Part shown: piece by piece, positions 25,105 through 33,680 of the stretch
Numbering within the stretch: the stretch's first letter is position 1
How the letters are laid out: every line of letters starts with the position of its first letter
Assembly (NCBI RefSeq): GCF_017743935.1
Contig: NZ_JAGHRE010000011.1
Coordinates: forward strand, 62,001-126,000
Origin: Tropicibacter sp. R16_0
Lineage (GTDB): Bacteria > Pseudomonadota > Alphaproteobacteria > Rhodobacterales > Rhodobacteraceae
Direction of reading: 5' to 3'
Length of the DNA: 64,000 bases
Made by a program: the position numbers and the translations under genes
The notes under the pieces: generated by a model
The model's database searches: none
Seen by the model: the letters and a program-made list of their open reading frames with translations, nothing else
What the model was told of the DNA's origin: nothing

Positions 25105-25940
25105 GCGGGCCCGGGGTAGGTAAAGAACAGTAAGTGTGTAAGGTTAAAGCCAAAGTGGATGAGAACTGCATAGCGCAGCCGCCCGCCATACCATTGGCCC
25201 AAACCACATGCGGCACCAAGTAAGGTCGCAAAGACCACCACCGCTGGACCCGCTGGAAAATGCACCAGGCCAAATAGCAGGCTGGTAGCGGCAATGCCGC
25301 CAACCATCCCGATGCGTGCCGTCAGCGCTTTTTGCAGAAAGCCACGAAAGAAAGCCTCTTCTGCCAGGCAGGTCATCAAAAGATTGACCAGCGCAAAGAG
25401 CACAATCCAGTCGGGCAGGCTGAACTCGATCTGCAAGGCATCAGAGGCGATGGCTAGGGGAAAGAGCGCAAAGGCCAGAGCCACCGAGAGCAACAGAGGC
25501 ACCGTTTGCCGGTGGCGATCCTGTTCCAACAACGGGCGCCAAGCTAGCAGTAGGGCAAAAAACACCAACGGTTTGTCGGCATTCAGGTGCAGGGTGAAAG
25601 GGCTGCTGTTTGGCCCCGATAGGACATCGTCCAACACAATGGGATTGTTAAATCCGGGGATCAGATGCGCGCCCATGGCCAGTGACCACAGCATCAGGAC
25701 GCTCCATCCTGCGACAGCCAGTGGCCCCGACGCGGTGCGGAGCCATGCAGCCAGACCCAAGCCCATGATTACGGCGATCAAGGCTACTGTGGATATGATA
25801 CCAATCAGGGTGGCGACACATATCCATGCTGCAAGCAAGACAAATGCGGTGCGTCGGAGCCCGACCCATCCGCAGCCAAGTGCACCCAACAAGATTAGCC
25901 ACGGCCATAGTTGGGCAAGATTTGACAGCAGATAGGTCAT
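25101..25940 (-). CDS. CPBP family intramembrane glutamic endopeptidase
   Basis: The 279-aa protein has seven to eight membrane segments. The CPBP (Abi, Rce1-like) motifs appear in order in the C-terminal half: CLAEEAFFRGFLQ (EExxxR), LLFGLVHFPAG (FxxxH) and LIHFGFNLTH (HxxxN). Relatives are intramembrane proteases; no bacterial substrate can be inferred here. AGGAAACGGC precedes the ATG at 25940; the frame extends to 26018 without a better site. Confidence 0.88.
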   Translation of the reverse strand: MTYLLSNLAQLWPWLILLGALGCGWVGLRRTAFVLLAAWICVATLIGIISTVALIAVIMGLGLAAWLRTASGPLAVAGWSVLMLWSLAMGAHLIPGFNNPIVLDDVLSGPNSSPFTLHLNADKPLVFFALLLAWRPLLEQDRHRQTVPLLLSVALAFALFPLAIASDALQIEFSLPDWIVLFALVNLLMTCLAEEAFFRGFLQKALTARIGMVGGIAATSLLFGLVHFPAGPAVVVFATLLGAACGLGQWYGGRLRYAVLIHFGFNLTHLLFFTYPGPA

Positions 25941-26187
25941 GCCGTTTCCTGTGGCTTTTTCAGTCTCTCCCGCCTCACGTTGATCAAAATCAATGCGTTG
26001 GCAAGCATTTGCCTGCAAACAAATTGCGGTTGTGTTGATCTGCCAGCCATATCATCATGTCTTGTCTCAAGCCCGCCGTTCATTGTTGGCAGGTTGGGAT
26101 GGTGGTGGCCGTATTGAAGGCTGACACCAAAGCGTTACCTGATCTTTGTATTGGGTGTTTGTTGAATTGAAGGAAGGAAGCGGCCCC

Positions 26188-27105
26188 GTGACCGAGGAAT
26201 CTAACACATCTGCAATGGACTGGTTGGAAGCCGAGCTGGAGGACACGCTGGACGAGGATTTTGAGATCGAGTTCAGCGAACCGATGCTGTCGATGGAGAT
26301 CCGCAAGATCTATCGCGCGCAGCACCCCGAGATGCTCGACCGCAAAGTGTATTTCCGCAACCTGCTGCGTTTGCAGGCCGAATTGATCAAACTGCAGGAC
26401 TGGGTGCAGCACACCGGCCAAAAGGTGGTGATCCTGATGGAGGGCCGCGATTCAGCCGGCAAGGGCGGTGTGATCAAACGGATCACCCAACGCCTGAACC
26501 CGCGTGTTGCCCGTGTCGTGGCCTTGCCTGCGCCCTCACGTCGTGAACAAAGCCAATGGTATTTCCAGCGCTATGTGCCGCATCTGCCAGCGGGTGGTGA
26601 AATCGTGTTGTTCGACCGATCTTGGTACAACCGCGCCGGGGTTGAACGTGTCATGGGCTTTGCCACCGAAGATGAGGTCGAGGCATTTTTCCGCGACGTG
26701 CCTGAATTTGAGCGGATGCTGGTCCGGTCGGGGATCATCCTGTTGAAGTACTGGTTCTCGATCACCGACGAAGAACAGCAATTGCGATTCCTGATGCGCA
26801 TTCACGACCCGATGAAGCAGTGGAAGCTGTCCCCGATGGACTTGGAAAGCCGCATTCGGTGGGAGCAGTACACCAAAGCCAAAGAAGAGATGTTCGAGCG
26901 GACCAACATCCCCGAAGCGCCATGGTACATTGTCGAGGGCAACGACAAGAAACGCGAACGTTTGAACTGCATCGAACACTTGCTGACGCAAATCCCGTAT
27001 GAGGATGTACCAAGCGAAAAGGTCGATCTGCCGGATCGCAAGTACAACCCGGAATACGAGCGGCAGTTTCTGCCTGACGAGCTTTACGTGCCGAAGGTCT
27101 ATTGA
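26188..27105 (+). CDS. ppk2: Polyphosphate kinase 2
   Basis: The 305-aa PPK2 enzyme transfers phosphate between polyphosphate and nucleoside diphosphates. Walker A is GRDSAGKGGVIKRI, followed by the PAPSRREQSQWYFQRY lid segment and Walker B-like IVLFDRSWYNRAGVERVMGF, all typical of class I PPK2. The acidic N-terminal tail (residues 5-35) is unconserved. I placed the start at the GTG at 26188, after AAGGAAGGAAG; a TTG at 26146 is the only upstream choice. The 3' end overlaps the convergent TetR gene by seven bases. Confidence 0.95.
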   Translation: MTEESNTSAMDWLEAELEDTLDEDFEIEFSEPMLSMEIRKIYRAQHPEMLDRKVYFRNLLRLQAELIKLQDWVQHTGQKVVILMEGRDSAGKGGVIKRITQRLNPRVARVVALPAPSRREQSQWYFQRYVPHLPAGGEIVLFDRSWYNRAGVERVMGFATEDEVEAFFRDVPEFERMLVRSGIILLKYWFSITDEEQQLRFLMRIHDPMKQWKLSPMDLESRIRWEQYTKAKEEMFERTNIPEAPWYIVEGNDKKRERLNCIEHLLTQIPYEDVPSEKVDLPDRKYNPEYERQFLPDELYVPKVY

Positions 27106-27680
27106 TCCGGCGTCAGGATCAGAACCCGGCAGGCATTGTCGATTAAGGCCCGTGCATGCGTGCGCGGGTCTTCTGCGTTTCGACCCGATAGCCATGCCCG
27201 GCAAAAGACTTGGGCCGGGCCGATCAGCTGGGCAAAGAACATCATCTCGGACATCGGGTGCAAGGCCCCGGCTTTGGTCAATGGTGCGCGCCAAGTTGCC
27301 AGCTGTTCGGCGAGTTTGGCGTTTTCACCGGCTTGTTCCGCGCGGATGCTGTCCAGCCATTCAGGCCGGGCATGTTCAAACAGAAACCGGGCCAAGGGGC
27401 CGGATGTAACCACCCACTCCAGATGCGCGGTGATCAGCGCCGCGATCCCGTCCTGCGCCGTCCTGGGAAGATTGGCCACCAACGCTGCGTGGTAATCCTT
27501 AAGCGCCAGTAGATAGATGTCCGCGCACAGGTCGTCGCGGGTTTTGTAGGCGTGAAAGAAGCTGCCGTTGGATATGCCAACTTCTGCTCTGATCTGCGCG
27601 ATCGAAGTTGCCGCGACGCCGCGTTCATCGAACAAGCGCAGGGCAGCGTTCTGGATCAGCTCTTTGGTTGAAGGGGACAT
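27099..27680 (-). CDS. TetR family transcriptional regulator
   Basis: The 193-aa protein has the TetR DNA-binding domain at residues 5-50 (LIQNAALRLFDERGVAATSI, then VGISNGSFFHAYKTRDDL) and an all-helical ligand domain. It is divergent from an amidohydrolase gene, and the 75-base gap contains an AGAGT/ACTCT inverted repeat. It probably represses itself and the amidohydrolase. The ligand is unknown. Confidence 0.9.
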   Translation of the reverse strand: MSPSTKELIQNAALRLFDERGVAATSIAQIRAEVGISNGSFFHAYKTRDDLCADIYLLALKDYHAALVANLPRTAQDGIAALITAHLEWVVTSGPLARFLFEHARPEWLDSIRAEQAGENAKLAEQLATWRAPLTKAGALHPMSEMMFFAQLIGPAQVFCRAWLSGRNAEDPRTHARALIDNACRVLILTPDQ

Positions 27681-27700
27681 GGGTTGTGTTGCCGTGAGTT

Positions 27701-27718
27701 AGAGTTACACTCTAGAGT
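27701..27718. promoter_or_regulatory. Inverted repeat in the TetR/amidohydrolase gap
   Basis: AGAGT (27701-27705) and ACTCT (27709-27713) form an inverted repeat three bases apart, and ACTCTAGAGT (27709-27718) is a second, perfect palindrome sharing the middle arm. This AGAGT-ACTCT-AGAGT array is a plausible TetR operator, 20-37 bases upstream of the TetR start. Confidence 0.5.
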
Positions 27719-27755
27719 ATTGCTCTGATTCCGTTTTGTCACCAGGAGATCACCC

Positions 27756-28568
27756 GTGACCGAAATTATCGATGCCTGGGGGCAGCACCCCACGCTCCGA
27801 CACGCCCAGAACCCGATGTTCGATTCGCTGCGGCGATGGACCAAAACTCCGACCCCGACTGAAGAGCTTCCGGTGGCGACCACGGTTGGGCTGATGGATC
27901 GGGCGGGGGTGGACCGCATGCTGATCAGCGCATGGGAAGCCCCGCGCAACACGATGATTTCGAACGACGAGGTGGCGGGATTTGTGGCCGAAGCGCCCGA
28001 TCGGCTGATCGGCGTAGGCTCGGTCAACATCGCCCGCCCGATGGAGGCGGTACGCGAAATCCGCCGCTGTGTGACCGAGCTGGGGTTCAAGGCAATCCGC
28101 GTTCTGCCCTGGTTGTGGGAGGTGCCGCCAACAGATCGCCGATTTTATCCTGTCTATGCGGCCTGCGTCGATCTGGGCGTGCCGTTTTGTACGCAGATCG
28201 GTCACACCGGCCCGCTGATGCCGTCCGAGGTCGGGCGACCGCTGTACCTAGATCAGGTAGCGCTGGACTTCCCCGAACTGACCATCGTGGGCGGGCACAT
28301 CGGCTATCCTTGGACCGAAGAGGCCGTGGCCGTCGCGACCAAGCACGAGAACGTCTATATCGATACGTCCGCCTACACGGTGGGGCGCTATCCGCCGGAA
28401 CTGGTGCGGTTTCTCAAGCGGCACGGCGCGGAAAAGGTGTTGTTTGGCACCAACTATCCCATGATGCCGCCAGAGCAGGCGTTGAAAGGGTTCGATGCGC
28501 TGGGCCTCGATGAAAGGCAGGCCCAGCAGTTTTTGTCTGGCAACGCCAAAAGGGTGTTTGGCCTTTAG
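27756..28568 (+). CDS. Amidohydrolase family protein (ACMSD-like TIM barrel)
   Basis: The 270-aa protein of the amidohydrolase 2 group (aminocarboxymuconate-semialdehyde decarboxylase-like) has the segments GFKAIRVLPWLWEVPPTDRR, GVPFCTQIGHTGPLMPS (metal His), IVGGHIGYPWTEEAVAVA (His) and KVLFGTNYPMMPP (usually an Asp, here Asn). The N-terminal HxH metal pair common in the family is absent (IIDAWGQHPTLRH), so metal binding may be reduced. It starts at GTG 27756 after AGGAGATCACCC. It is probably under control of the divergent TetR protein. The substrate is unknown. Confidence 0.82.
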   Translation: MTEIIDAWGQHPTLRHAQNPMFDSLRRWTKTPTPTEELPVATTVGLMDRAGVDRMLISAWEAPRNTMISNDEVAGFVAEAPDRLIGVGSVNIARPMEAVREIRRCVTELGFKAIRVLPWLWEVPPTDRRFYPVYAACVDLGVPFCTQIGHTGPLMPSEVGRPLYLDQVALDFPELTIVGGHIGYPWTEEAVAVATKHENVYIDTSAYTVGRYPPELVRFLKRHGAEKVLFGTNYPMMPPEQALKGFDALGLDERQAQQFLSGNAKRVFGL

Positions 28569-28614
28569 CGGTCGATATTGGCCAGACGCTGGATTGTGTC
28601 TGGCCGGGATCGGG

Positions 28615-29505
28615 TCAGAAGCAGAATGAACCTTCGTCCCACATCGGTTGCGAGAAAAACGCGCCCAGGTCGTCAGGGCTGAAACACCAGGCGTCCTGAT
28701 CCTCCGCGGTGGGGCGGTCAGCGTTCAGATCCATCAGCGCGAAGTCCTGCGGTTGCGCCATGGCGGGGTCGATCCGGGACCCTTGGTTCACCGGCCACCA
28801 CTGGAAAACAATCTCGTCGCCGCTCCAGCATTCAAGCAGCATGTCGGCGATTGGGGTCGGCGGGCTTGTGGGCTGCTCGGGCACTTCTGCTTCGGGCGGG
28901 GGGATGTCTTCGGGTTGCGCGATCACAGGTTGCTCTGTTTCGGGCTGTTGGGTCACAGGTTGTTCAGGCTCTGGGGTCGGCGTTTCAGGAACCTCAACTT
29001 CCACCACTTCTGGGGGATCAACCGGAGTTGTGGGGGTGCTGGGGGTCTGATCCAACTGTACGTCGGCCTGGGTGCGAGCAAAGTTTTGTGTGACCATCAC
29101 GGCATCGTAACCCTGGTAATCGCCGGTTTCGATGCCGATGCCGACAACTGTGACATTGGGATCCAAGATGTTTGCACGATGTCCGGCGCTGTTCATCAGA
29201 CCCTCATGCAAATCCTCGACATCATCAGACAGGCCCGGCGCGCCGCGTTCGCTCTGCCAAGCGATGTTCTCGGACCAGGTCCAGTTGCCCGAGAATTCGA
29301 ACCCCGCGTCTTCCATCCGGTCCCCGGCGCTCGATCCGCTTGCGCCGGTATGCGAGAACACGTCCTGTTGCAGCACCCAGGAACTGTGATCTTCGGATGC
29401 ATCGTTCAATCTGAGCTCGAGCTGAACCGGATCCAATCCCCGCGACGTGCGCTCTTCGTTAATCAAATCAAGCATTTGCCGCTCTAGTTCGTTTGCTTGT
29501 GACAT
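28615..29505 (-). CDS. CAP (SCP/PR1) domain protein with Pro/Glu linker
   Basis: Residues 1-150 of this 296-aa protein form a CAP domain: LLD-type start ERQMLDLINEERTSRGLDPV, HSSWVLQQDVFSHTG, WSENIAW and GLMNSAGHRANIL. Residues 155-220 are a Pro/Glu/Val/Thr linker. The last 75 residues are a separate small Trp/Cys-containing domain (CWSGDEIVFQWWPV, DAWCFSPDDLGAFF). There is no N-terminal signal peptide, so it is either cytoplasmic or exported by a route with a C-terminal signal. AGGGAGAACACC precedes the ATG. The role is unknown. Confidence 0.85.
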   Translation of the reverse strand: MSQANELERQMLDLINEERTSRGLDPVQLELRLNDASEDHSSWVLQQDVFSHTGASGSSAGDRMEDAGFEFSGNWTWSENIAWQSERGAPGLSDDVEDLHEGLMNSAGHRANILDPNVTVVGIGIETGDYQGYDAVMVTQNFARTQADVQLDQTPSTPTTPVDPPEVVEVEVPETPTPEPEQPVTQQPETEQPVIAQPEDIPPPEAEVPEQPTSPPTPIADMLLECWSGDEIVFQWWPVNQGSRIDPAMAQPQDFALMDLNADRPTAEDQDAWCFSPDDLGAFFSQPMWDEGSFCF

Positions 29506-29834
29506 GGTGTTCTCCCTTGTGCTGAGTGGGCGGGCTATGCCGCGTCCATGGCACTAAGAGACAGGAGGAGTGACAGAAACAGACAGTTGCGGGGTCCGGA
29601 AATTCACGCGAGGCGCCGCCTTTTCCCCCATCGGGATGCGCAAAAAGCTGCGGTTCCAAACGCCTGAAATCACCAACGGCAACTTCAAGCTGAGCGCGTG
29701 ACAGGAAACCGGCAAACATTGTCCCAGGGGCAAAAAATACGCGCAGGCGCAGAATCAGGATCCCCAAAAAGACAAACCCCCGCGGCAAGGCCTCGGGGGT
29801 CGTCAAATAGCGTCTGAATTAGCCGCTGATCTGC
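29506..29834. other. Gap between the CAP gene and rpsU
   Basis: 329 bases. It contains the rpsU terminator (29777-29799). A minus-strand open frame (29468-29806) overlaps both the CAP gene start and the rpsU terminator and has no recognised pattern, so I do not call it. No other feature is evident. Confidence 0.4.
29768..29799 (-). terminator. Intrinsic terminator of rpsU
   Basis: CCCCCG (29777-29782) pairs with CGGGGG (29794-29799), with an inner GGC/GCC pairing. Read on the minus strand, the stem is followed by GTTTGTCTTTTT. It lies 36 bases after the rpsU stop. Confidence 0.75.
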
Positions 29835-30041
29835 TTAGAGCAAACCTTCGCGCTGTGCTTTCTTGCGTGCCAGTTTGCGGGCACGGCGGATCGCTTCAGC
29901 CTTCTCGCGTGCTTTTTTCTCGGACGGCTTTTCGAAATGTTGCTTGAGCTTCATTTCGCGGAAGACGCCTTCACGCTGCAGCTTTTTCTTCAGGGCACGA
30001 AGCGCCTGATCGACATTGTTGTCACGAACACTAACCTGCAT
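29835..30041 (-). CDS. rpsU: 30S ribosomal protein S21
   Basis: The 68-aa basic protein begins [20 protein letters not shown] and ends in a Lys/Arg-rich helix ([20 protein letters not shown]), the S21 family pattern. It binds the 30S platform and aids initiation. AGAAAGGTGGTG precedes the ATG. It is a single-gene unit with a good promoter and terminator, divergent from the COQ9 gene. Confidence 0.98.
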   Translation of the reverse strand: MQVSVRDNNVDQALRALKKKLQREGVFREMKLKQHFEKPSEKKAREKAEAIRRARKLARKKAQREGLL

Positions 30042-30093
30042 GTGGTTTTCACCACCTTTCTAGATAGAGTTGCAAGGATTTGCAGGAAGTGGC

Positions 30094-30122
30094 CGTATAG
30101 CAAAGCGACACTAATATGTCTA
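30094..30122 (-). promoter_or_regulatory. rpsU promoter
   Basis: On the minus strand TAGACA (30117-30122) and TATACG (30094-30099) are separated by exactly 17 bases and lie 53 bases upstream of the rpsU start. Both boxes match the sigma-70 consensus at four to five of six positions, and TGC before the -10 box adds an extended element. Confidence 0.65.
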
Positions 30123-30151
30123 GTACGTGTGTAACGGTTCGGAGATTGACC

Positions 30152-30841
30152 ATGACCATGCCTTACGAAGACCTGCGCGAGACCCTTTTGGACGCCGCCC
30201 TGATCCATGTGCCATTTGATGGTTGGACCGAGGCGACGTTTACCGCTGCTGTGACGGATGCGGATATGGACAGGACGCTGGCCCGCGCGGTTTTTCCCCG
30301 CGGCGCGGTTGATCTGGCGCTGGCGTATCATGCACGTGGCGATGCACAGATGGTTGCGCGGATGCAGTCCGAGGACATGAGTGAGCTGCGGTTCAGCGAA
30401 AAAGTGGCCGCAGCCGTCCGGTTCCGTCTGGAAGCCTCGGACGACAAAGAGGCGGTGCGGCGGGGCACGACGCTCTTTGCTTTGCCCGCTTATGCCGCCG
30501 ATGGGGCGAAGGCGATTTGGGGAACATGTGACCTGATCTGGGACACGCTTGGCGACACCTCGCAAGACGCCAATTGGTACACTAAGCGCGCAACACTGTC
30601 GGCGGTCTATTCCTCAACCGTGTTGTTCTGGTTGGGCGACGATTCGCCAGATCACCACGCGACCTGGGAATTTCTGGATCGCCGGATTGACAACGTGATG
30701 CAATTCGAAAAGCTCAAGGCGCAGGTGAACAAGAACCCCCTGTTCAAGCCGTTGCTGGCCGGGCCGAACTGGCTGATGAGCCAGATCAAGGCGCCGTCTG
30801 GTCGCAAGGATCTGCCGGGGTCGTTGACACCGCGCGGCTGA
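30152..30841 (+). CDS. COQ9 family protein (ubiquinone biosynthesis)
   Basis: The 229-aa protein has the COQ9 C-terminal domain over most of its length (FDGWTEATFTAAVTDADMDR, LPAYAADGAKAIWGTCDLIW, DANWYTKRATLSAVYSSTVL, SPDHHATWEFLDRRIDNVM). COQ9 is a TetR-like lipid-binding protein that presents ubiquinone intermediates to the hydroxylase COQ7. GGAG (30141-30144) fixes the start at 30152. It is followed at 39 bases by a quinone oxidoreductase gene on the same strand. Confidence 0.95.
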   Translation: MTMPYEDLRETLLDAALIHVPFDGWTEATFTAAVTDADMDRTLARAVFPRGAVDLALAYHARGDAQMVARMQSEDMSELRFSEKVAAAVRFRLEASDDKEAVRRGTTLFALPAYAADGAKAIWGTCDLIWDTLGDTSQDANWYTKRATLSAVYSSTVLFWLGDDSPDHHATWEFLDRRIDNVMQFEKLKAQVNKNPLFKPLLAGPNWLMSQIKAPSGRKDLPGSLTPRG

Positions 30842-30880
30842 TCGCCTGACATGCCCCCGAACATCAAGCAGGAGACCCTG

Positions 30881-31867
30881 ATGACCGAAACGATGCGTGC
30901 CGTCGAAATCACCAAACCCGGCGGCCCCGAGGTTCTGCAACTTACCGACCGCCCTGTGCCAACGCCTGCGCATGGTCAGGTGGTGCTCAAGGTTGCCTAT
31001 GCCGGCGTCAATCGCCCCGATGCCTTGCAGCGGGCAGGGGCCTATGATCCGCCTCCGGGTGCCAGCGATCTGCCTGGGCTGGAATGCTCGGGTGAAGTGG
31101 TGGCAATTGGCGATGGTGTCGATAGCTTGAGCATGGGCGACAAGGTTTGCGCCTTGCTGCCGGGTGGTGGCTATGCCGAATATGTGGCCACTCCTGCCGC
31201 GCATTGTCTGCCGGTCCCAGCGGGCATGGGTATGAAAGAAGCCGCCTGCCTACCCGAGACCTTCTTTACCGTCTGGTCAAACGTGTTCACCCGTGGCGGT
31301 TTGAAAGCGGGCGAGCGGTTCCTGGTGCATGGCGGCTCCAGCGGGATCGGGACAACCGCGATCCAATTGGCAAAAGCGTTTGGCGCGCGCGTTTTTGCCA
31401 CTGCCGGGTCGGATGACAAATGCCAGGCTTGTCTGGAACTCGGAGCTGAGAAGGCGATCAATTATCGGGACGAGGATTTCGTCAAGGTAATGAAAGCCGA
31501 AGGCGGCGCCAACTTGATCCTGGACATGGTGGGCGGCGATTACATCCCGCGCAACGTCAAATGTTTGGCCGAGGATGGTCGATTGGTGCAGATCGCGTTT
31601 CTGCAAGGTCCGGTGGTCGAGTTGAACTTTGCCATGATGATGGTCAAACGCCTGACGCTAACGGGAAGTACCCTGCGTCCGCAAAGCGATTTGGCCAAGG
31701 CCCGGATTGCGCAGGACCTGCGCGAGGCGGTCTGGCCGCTGTTGGATGCGGGCACCGTTGCCCCGGTCATGGACAGCGAATTTGACTTTTCCCAAGCCGC
31801 CGATGCGCACGCGCGCATGGAAAGCTCTGGCCACATCGGCAAGATCGTGATGAAGGTCGGCGGCTAA
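30881..31867 (+). CDS. NAD(P)H-quinone oxidoreductase (zeta-crystallin/PIG3 type)
   Basis: The 328-aa medium-chain dehydrogenase lacks the zinc ligands, as quinone reductases of the QOR/PIG3 group do. The GroES-like N-terminal half holds GVNRPDALQRAGAYDPPPG and DLPGLECSGEVVAIG. The NADPH site is VHGGSSGIGTTAIQLAKAFG. The end (MESSGHIGKIVMKV) is also typical. GCAGGAGACCCTG precedes the ATG at 30881; an earlier in-frame ATG at 30851 lacks a site. It is probably cotranscribed with COQ9 and closed by an intrinsic terminator. Confidence 0.93.
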   Translation: MTETMRAVEITKPGGPEVLQLTDRPVPTPAHGQVVLKVAYAGVNRPDALQRAGAYDPPPGASDLPGLECSGEVVAIGDGVDSLSMGDKVCALLPGGGYAEYVATPAAHCLPVPAGMGMKEAACLPETFFTVWSNVFTRGGLKAGERFLVHGGSSGIGTTAIQLAKAFGARVFATAGSDDKCQACLELGAEKAINYRDEDFVKVMKAEGGANLILDMVGGDYIPRNVKCLAEDGRLVQIAFLQGPVVELNFAMMMVKRLTLTGSTLRPQSDLAKARIAQDLREAVWPLLDAGTVAPVMDSEFDFSQAADAHARMESSGHIGKIVMKVGG

Positions 31868-31876
31868 GCCGATAAG

Positions 31877-31908
31877 GCGCAGGCCGTCTCCGGCCTGCGC
31901 ATGTTTTT
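31877..31908 (+). terminator. Intrinsic terminator after the quinone oxidoreductase
   Basis: GCGCAGGCC (31877-31885) pairs perfectly with GGCCTGCGC (31892-31900) around GTCTCC, followed by ATG and TTTTT (31904-31908). It touches the end of the convergent DUF2189 gene. Confidence 0.88.
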
Positions 31909-32764
31909 ACGCGATGGCCCGGCGATACAGGTGCCAGGTCGCATGGCCCAAAATGGGCATGACAAAGATCAATCCCAGCAGCATCGGAATCGAACCGATC
32001 ACCAGCATGGCGGCAACGATCGCGCCCCATGTCAAAACCACGCGCGGGTTCTGTCGCATGACGCGGACGGACGTGACGACAGCCACCGGGACGCCGACCT
32101 GACGATCCAGCAGCAAAGGAAAGCTCACGATGCTGATGGCCAAGGCGATCAGCGCAAAAAGGAAGCCAACCGCAATGCCCACGATCATCATGGTCCAGCC
32201 TGCCGCGGTGGTGGTCACGTCGGTCAAGAACGCCATCAGGGATACAGGCGCTTCGGGGCCCAAAGTCTGGGAATAGATGCTTTGCGCGGTCAGGATCCAG
32301 GTCACGAAAAGGGCGGTCAGGTACAGCCCCAGGGCCAGGATCGCCCCGAACGCAGGGGATCGGAAGACACCGAACGCATCCAGCCAATGCACCTCTTGCC
32401 CCTGTTCCCGACGACGGCTGATTTCATAAAGACCAACCGCGGCCACCGGGCCCAACAAGGCAAACCCCATCACCAGCGGTGCCAAAAGCGGCACCATGTC
32501 CATGCGCAGACCCAGCCCGAACAACACAAGCCCGGCCAGCGGGTAGACCACCGCAATAAAGATCGCGTCGGCCCGGCTGGCCAGAAAGTCGTCATAGCCC
32601 GCGCGCAAGGCGTGCCGAATGTCGTCAATGCTGAGGCTGCGGATTTCCGGCAATTCTCCGGCGGTTTCGCCACCAAGTTGGGTGACAGTTTCGCCCATAT
32701 GATCGCTTGTTGCGCCCAGGTTCTGGGCCGCCCAGCTGATCGGATTACCAATTGTTTTTGCCAT
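31907..32764 (-). CDS. DUF2189 family integral membrane protein
   Basis: The 285-aa protein has about six membrane segments between residues 65 and 280 and a soluble N-terminal tail. SIDDIRHALRAGYDDFLASR, DAIFIAVVYPLAGLVLFGLG and the late PRVVLTWGAIVAAML match the DUF2189 family, whose function is unknown. It has no obvious operon partner; the gap to the GNAT gene is 141 bases. Confidence 0.88.
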   Translation of the reverse strand: MAKTIGNPISWAAQNLGATSDHMGETVTQLGGETAGELPEIRSLSIDDIRHALRAGYDDFLASRADAIFIAVVYPLAGLVLFGLGLRMDMVPLLAPLVMGFALLGPVAAVGLYEISRRREQGQEVHWLDAFGVFRSPAFGAILALGLYLTALFVTWILTAQSIYSQTLGPEAPVSLMAFLTDVTTTAAGWTMMIVGIAVGFLFALIALAISIVSFPLLLDRQVGVPVAVVTSVRVMRQNPRVVLTWGAIVAAMLVIGSIPMLLGLIFVMPILGHATWHLYRRAIA

Positions 32765-32905
32765 ATCTTTCCCCTTCCGTGGCGTCGCAACGCGCCATGA
32801 AAGGGGCCTGACACATCGTTGCGCCCGGCCCGGCCGATCTGCAACGCATGGGACCAGTATAGCACAAAATGATTTCGCGTGCTTTCACGGCTACGAGACT
32901 GCGCA

Positions 32906-33496
32906 TCAGCTGCGTGGTTTCTCCATCTGCCAGGTCAGGTTGGCGCGCACCGCAGGCCATTCTCCGGCGATGATGGAATAGACGGCTGTATCGCGCAGGG
33001 TTCCGTTGGCCATCACCATATGCGAGCGTAAAACGCCGTCCAGTTTGGCCCCCAGCCGCTCGATCGCACGGCGGCTCTGGTGATTGAGCGCATGGGTGCG
33101 AAACTCGACCGCGATCGCACCGAGTGTTTCAAAGGCATGACGCAACAGCATCAACTTGCATTCGGTATTCAGCGGCCCCCTTTGGGCGGAGAGGGCATAC
33201 CAAGTGGAGCCGATCTCCAGCCGTTTCGCGCTGTGGTCGATGTTCATATAGGTTGTCATGCCAACGGCGCGGCCCGAGGCATCGAGAACGGCAAAGGGCA
33301 CCATGCTGCCGTCGTCTTGCAAGGACAGGCGGCGGGTGATTTCGTCACCGACCTGATCTGGAGCAGGGATCCATGTGTACCACAACCGATGCAGCTCACC
33401 ATCGGCACTGGCGGCGGCTAAGTCATCGGCATGTGCTGGGTCTAGTGGGACAAGGCTGGCGTGTTCGCCGCGTAAAGTGACAGGGGTGGCCCACAT
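32906..33496 (-). CDS. GNAT family N-acetyltransferase (RimJ/RimL-like)
   Basis: The 196-aa protein begins TPVTLRGEHASLVPLDPAHA. The acetyl-CoA-binding core is GRAVGMTTYMNIDHSAKRLE followed by GSTWYALSAQRGPLNTECK, and NHQSRRAIERLGAKLDGVLR is the conserved GNAT motif B segment. The target could be an N-terminal amine or a small molecule. CAGGAGCTTCAAG precedes the ATG at 33496; the frame extends to 33604 without a site. Confidence 0.88.
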   Translation of the reverse strand: MWATPVTLRGEHASLVPLDPAHADDLAAASADGELHRLWYTWIPAPDQVGDEITRRLSLQDDGSMVPFAVLDASGRAVGMTTYMNIDHSAKRLEIGSTWYALSAQRGPLNTECKLMLLRHAFETLGAIAVEFRTHALNHQSRRAIERLGAKLDGVLRSHMVMANGTLRDTAVYSIIAGEWPAVRANLTWQMEKPRS

Positions 33497-33602
33497 CTTG
33501 AAGCTCCTGAAGTTCAATCGAATTTCACAGGATGTGACGCAAAACCGGAGTGTAAAGAAGTTCCAAATCTTGAAAAGATGAACAGACCAATTCTTCGAGC
33601 TC

Positions 33603-33631
33603 AAAAAAAACCGGCGCGAAGAACGCGCCGG
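33603..33631 (-). terminator. Intrinsic terminator of tpa
   Basis: CCGGCGCG (33611-33618) pairs perfectly with CGCGCCGG (33624-33631) around five bases. Read on the minus strand the stem runs into eight Ts (33603-33610). It lies 50 bases after the tpa stop. Confidence 0.9.
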
Positions 33632-33680
33632 TTTTCAGTTTGCAGCCCCAAGCGGGGAGAGAGGGGCATACAAATGTCAG

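Noticed and set aside
29468-29806. 112-codon minus-strand frame between the CAP gene and rpsU
   Set aside because: Overlaps the CAP start and the rpsU terminator; no recognised pattern.
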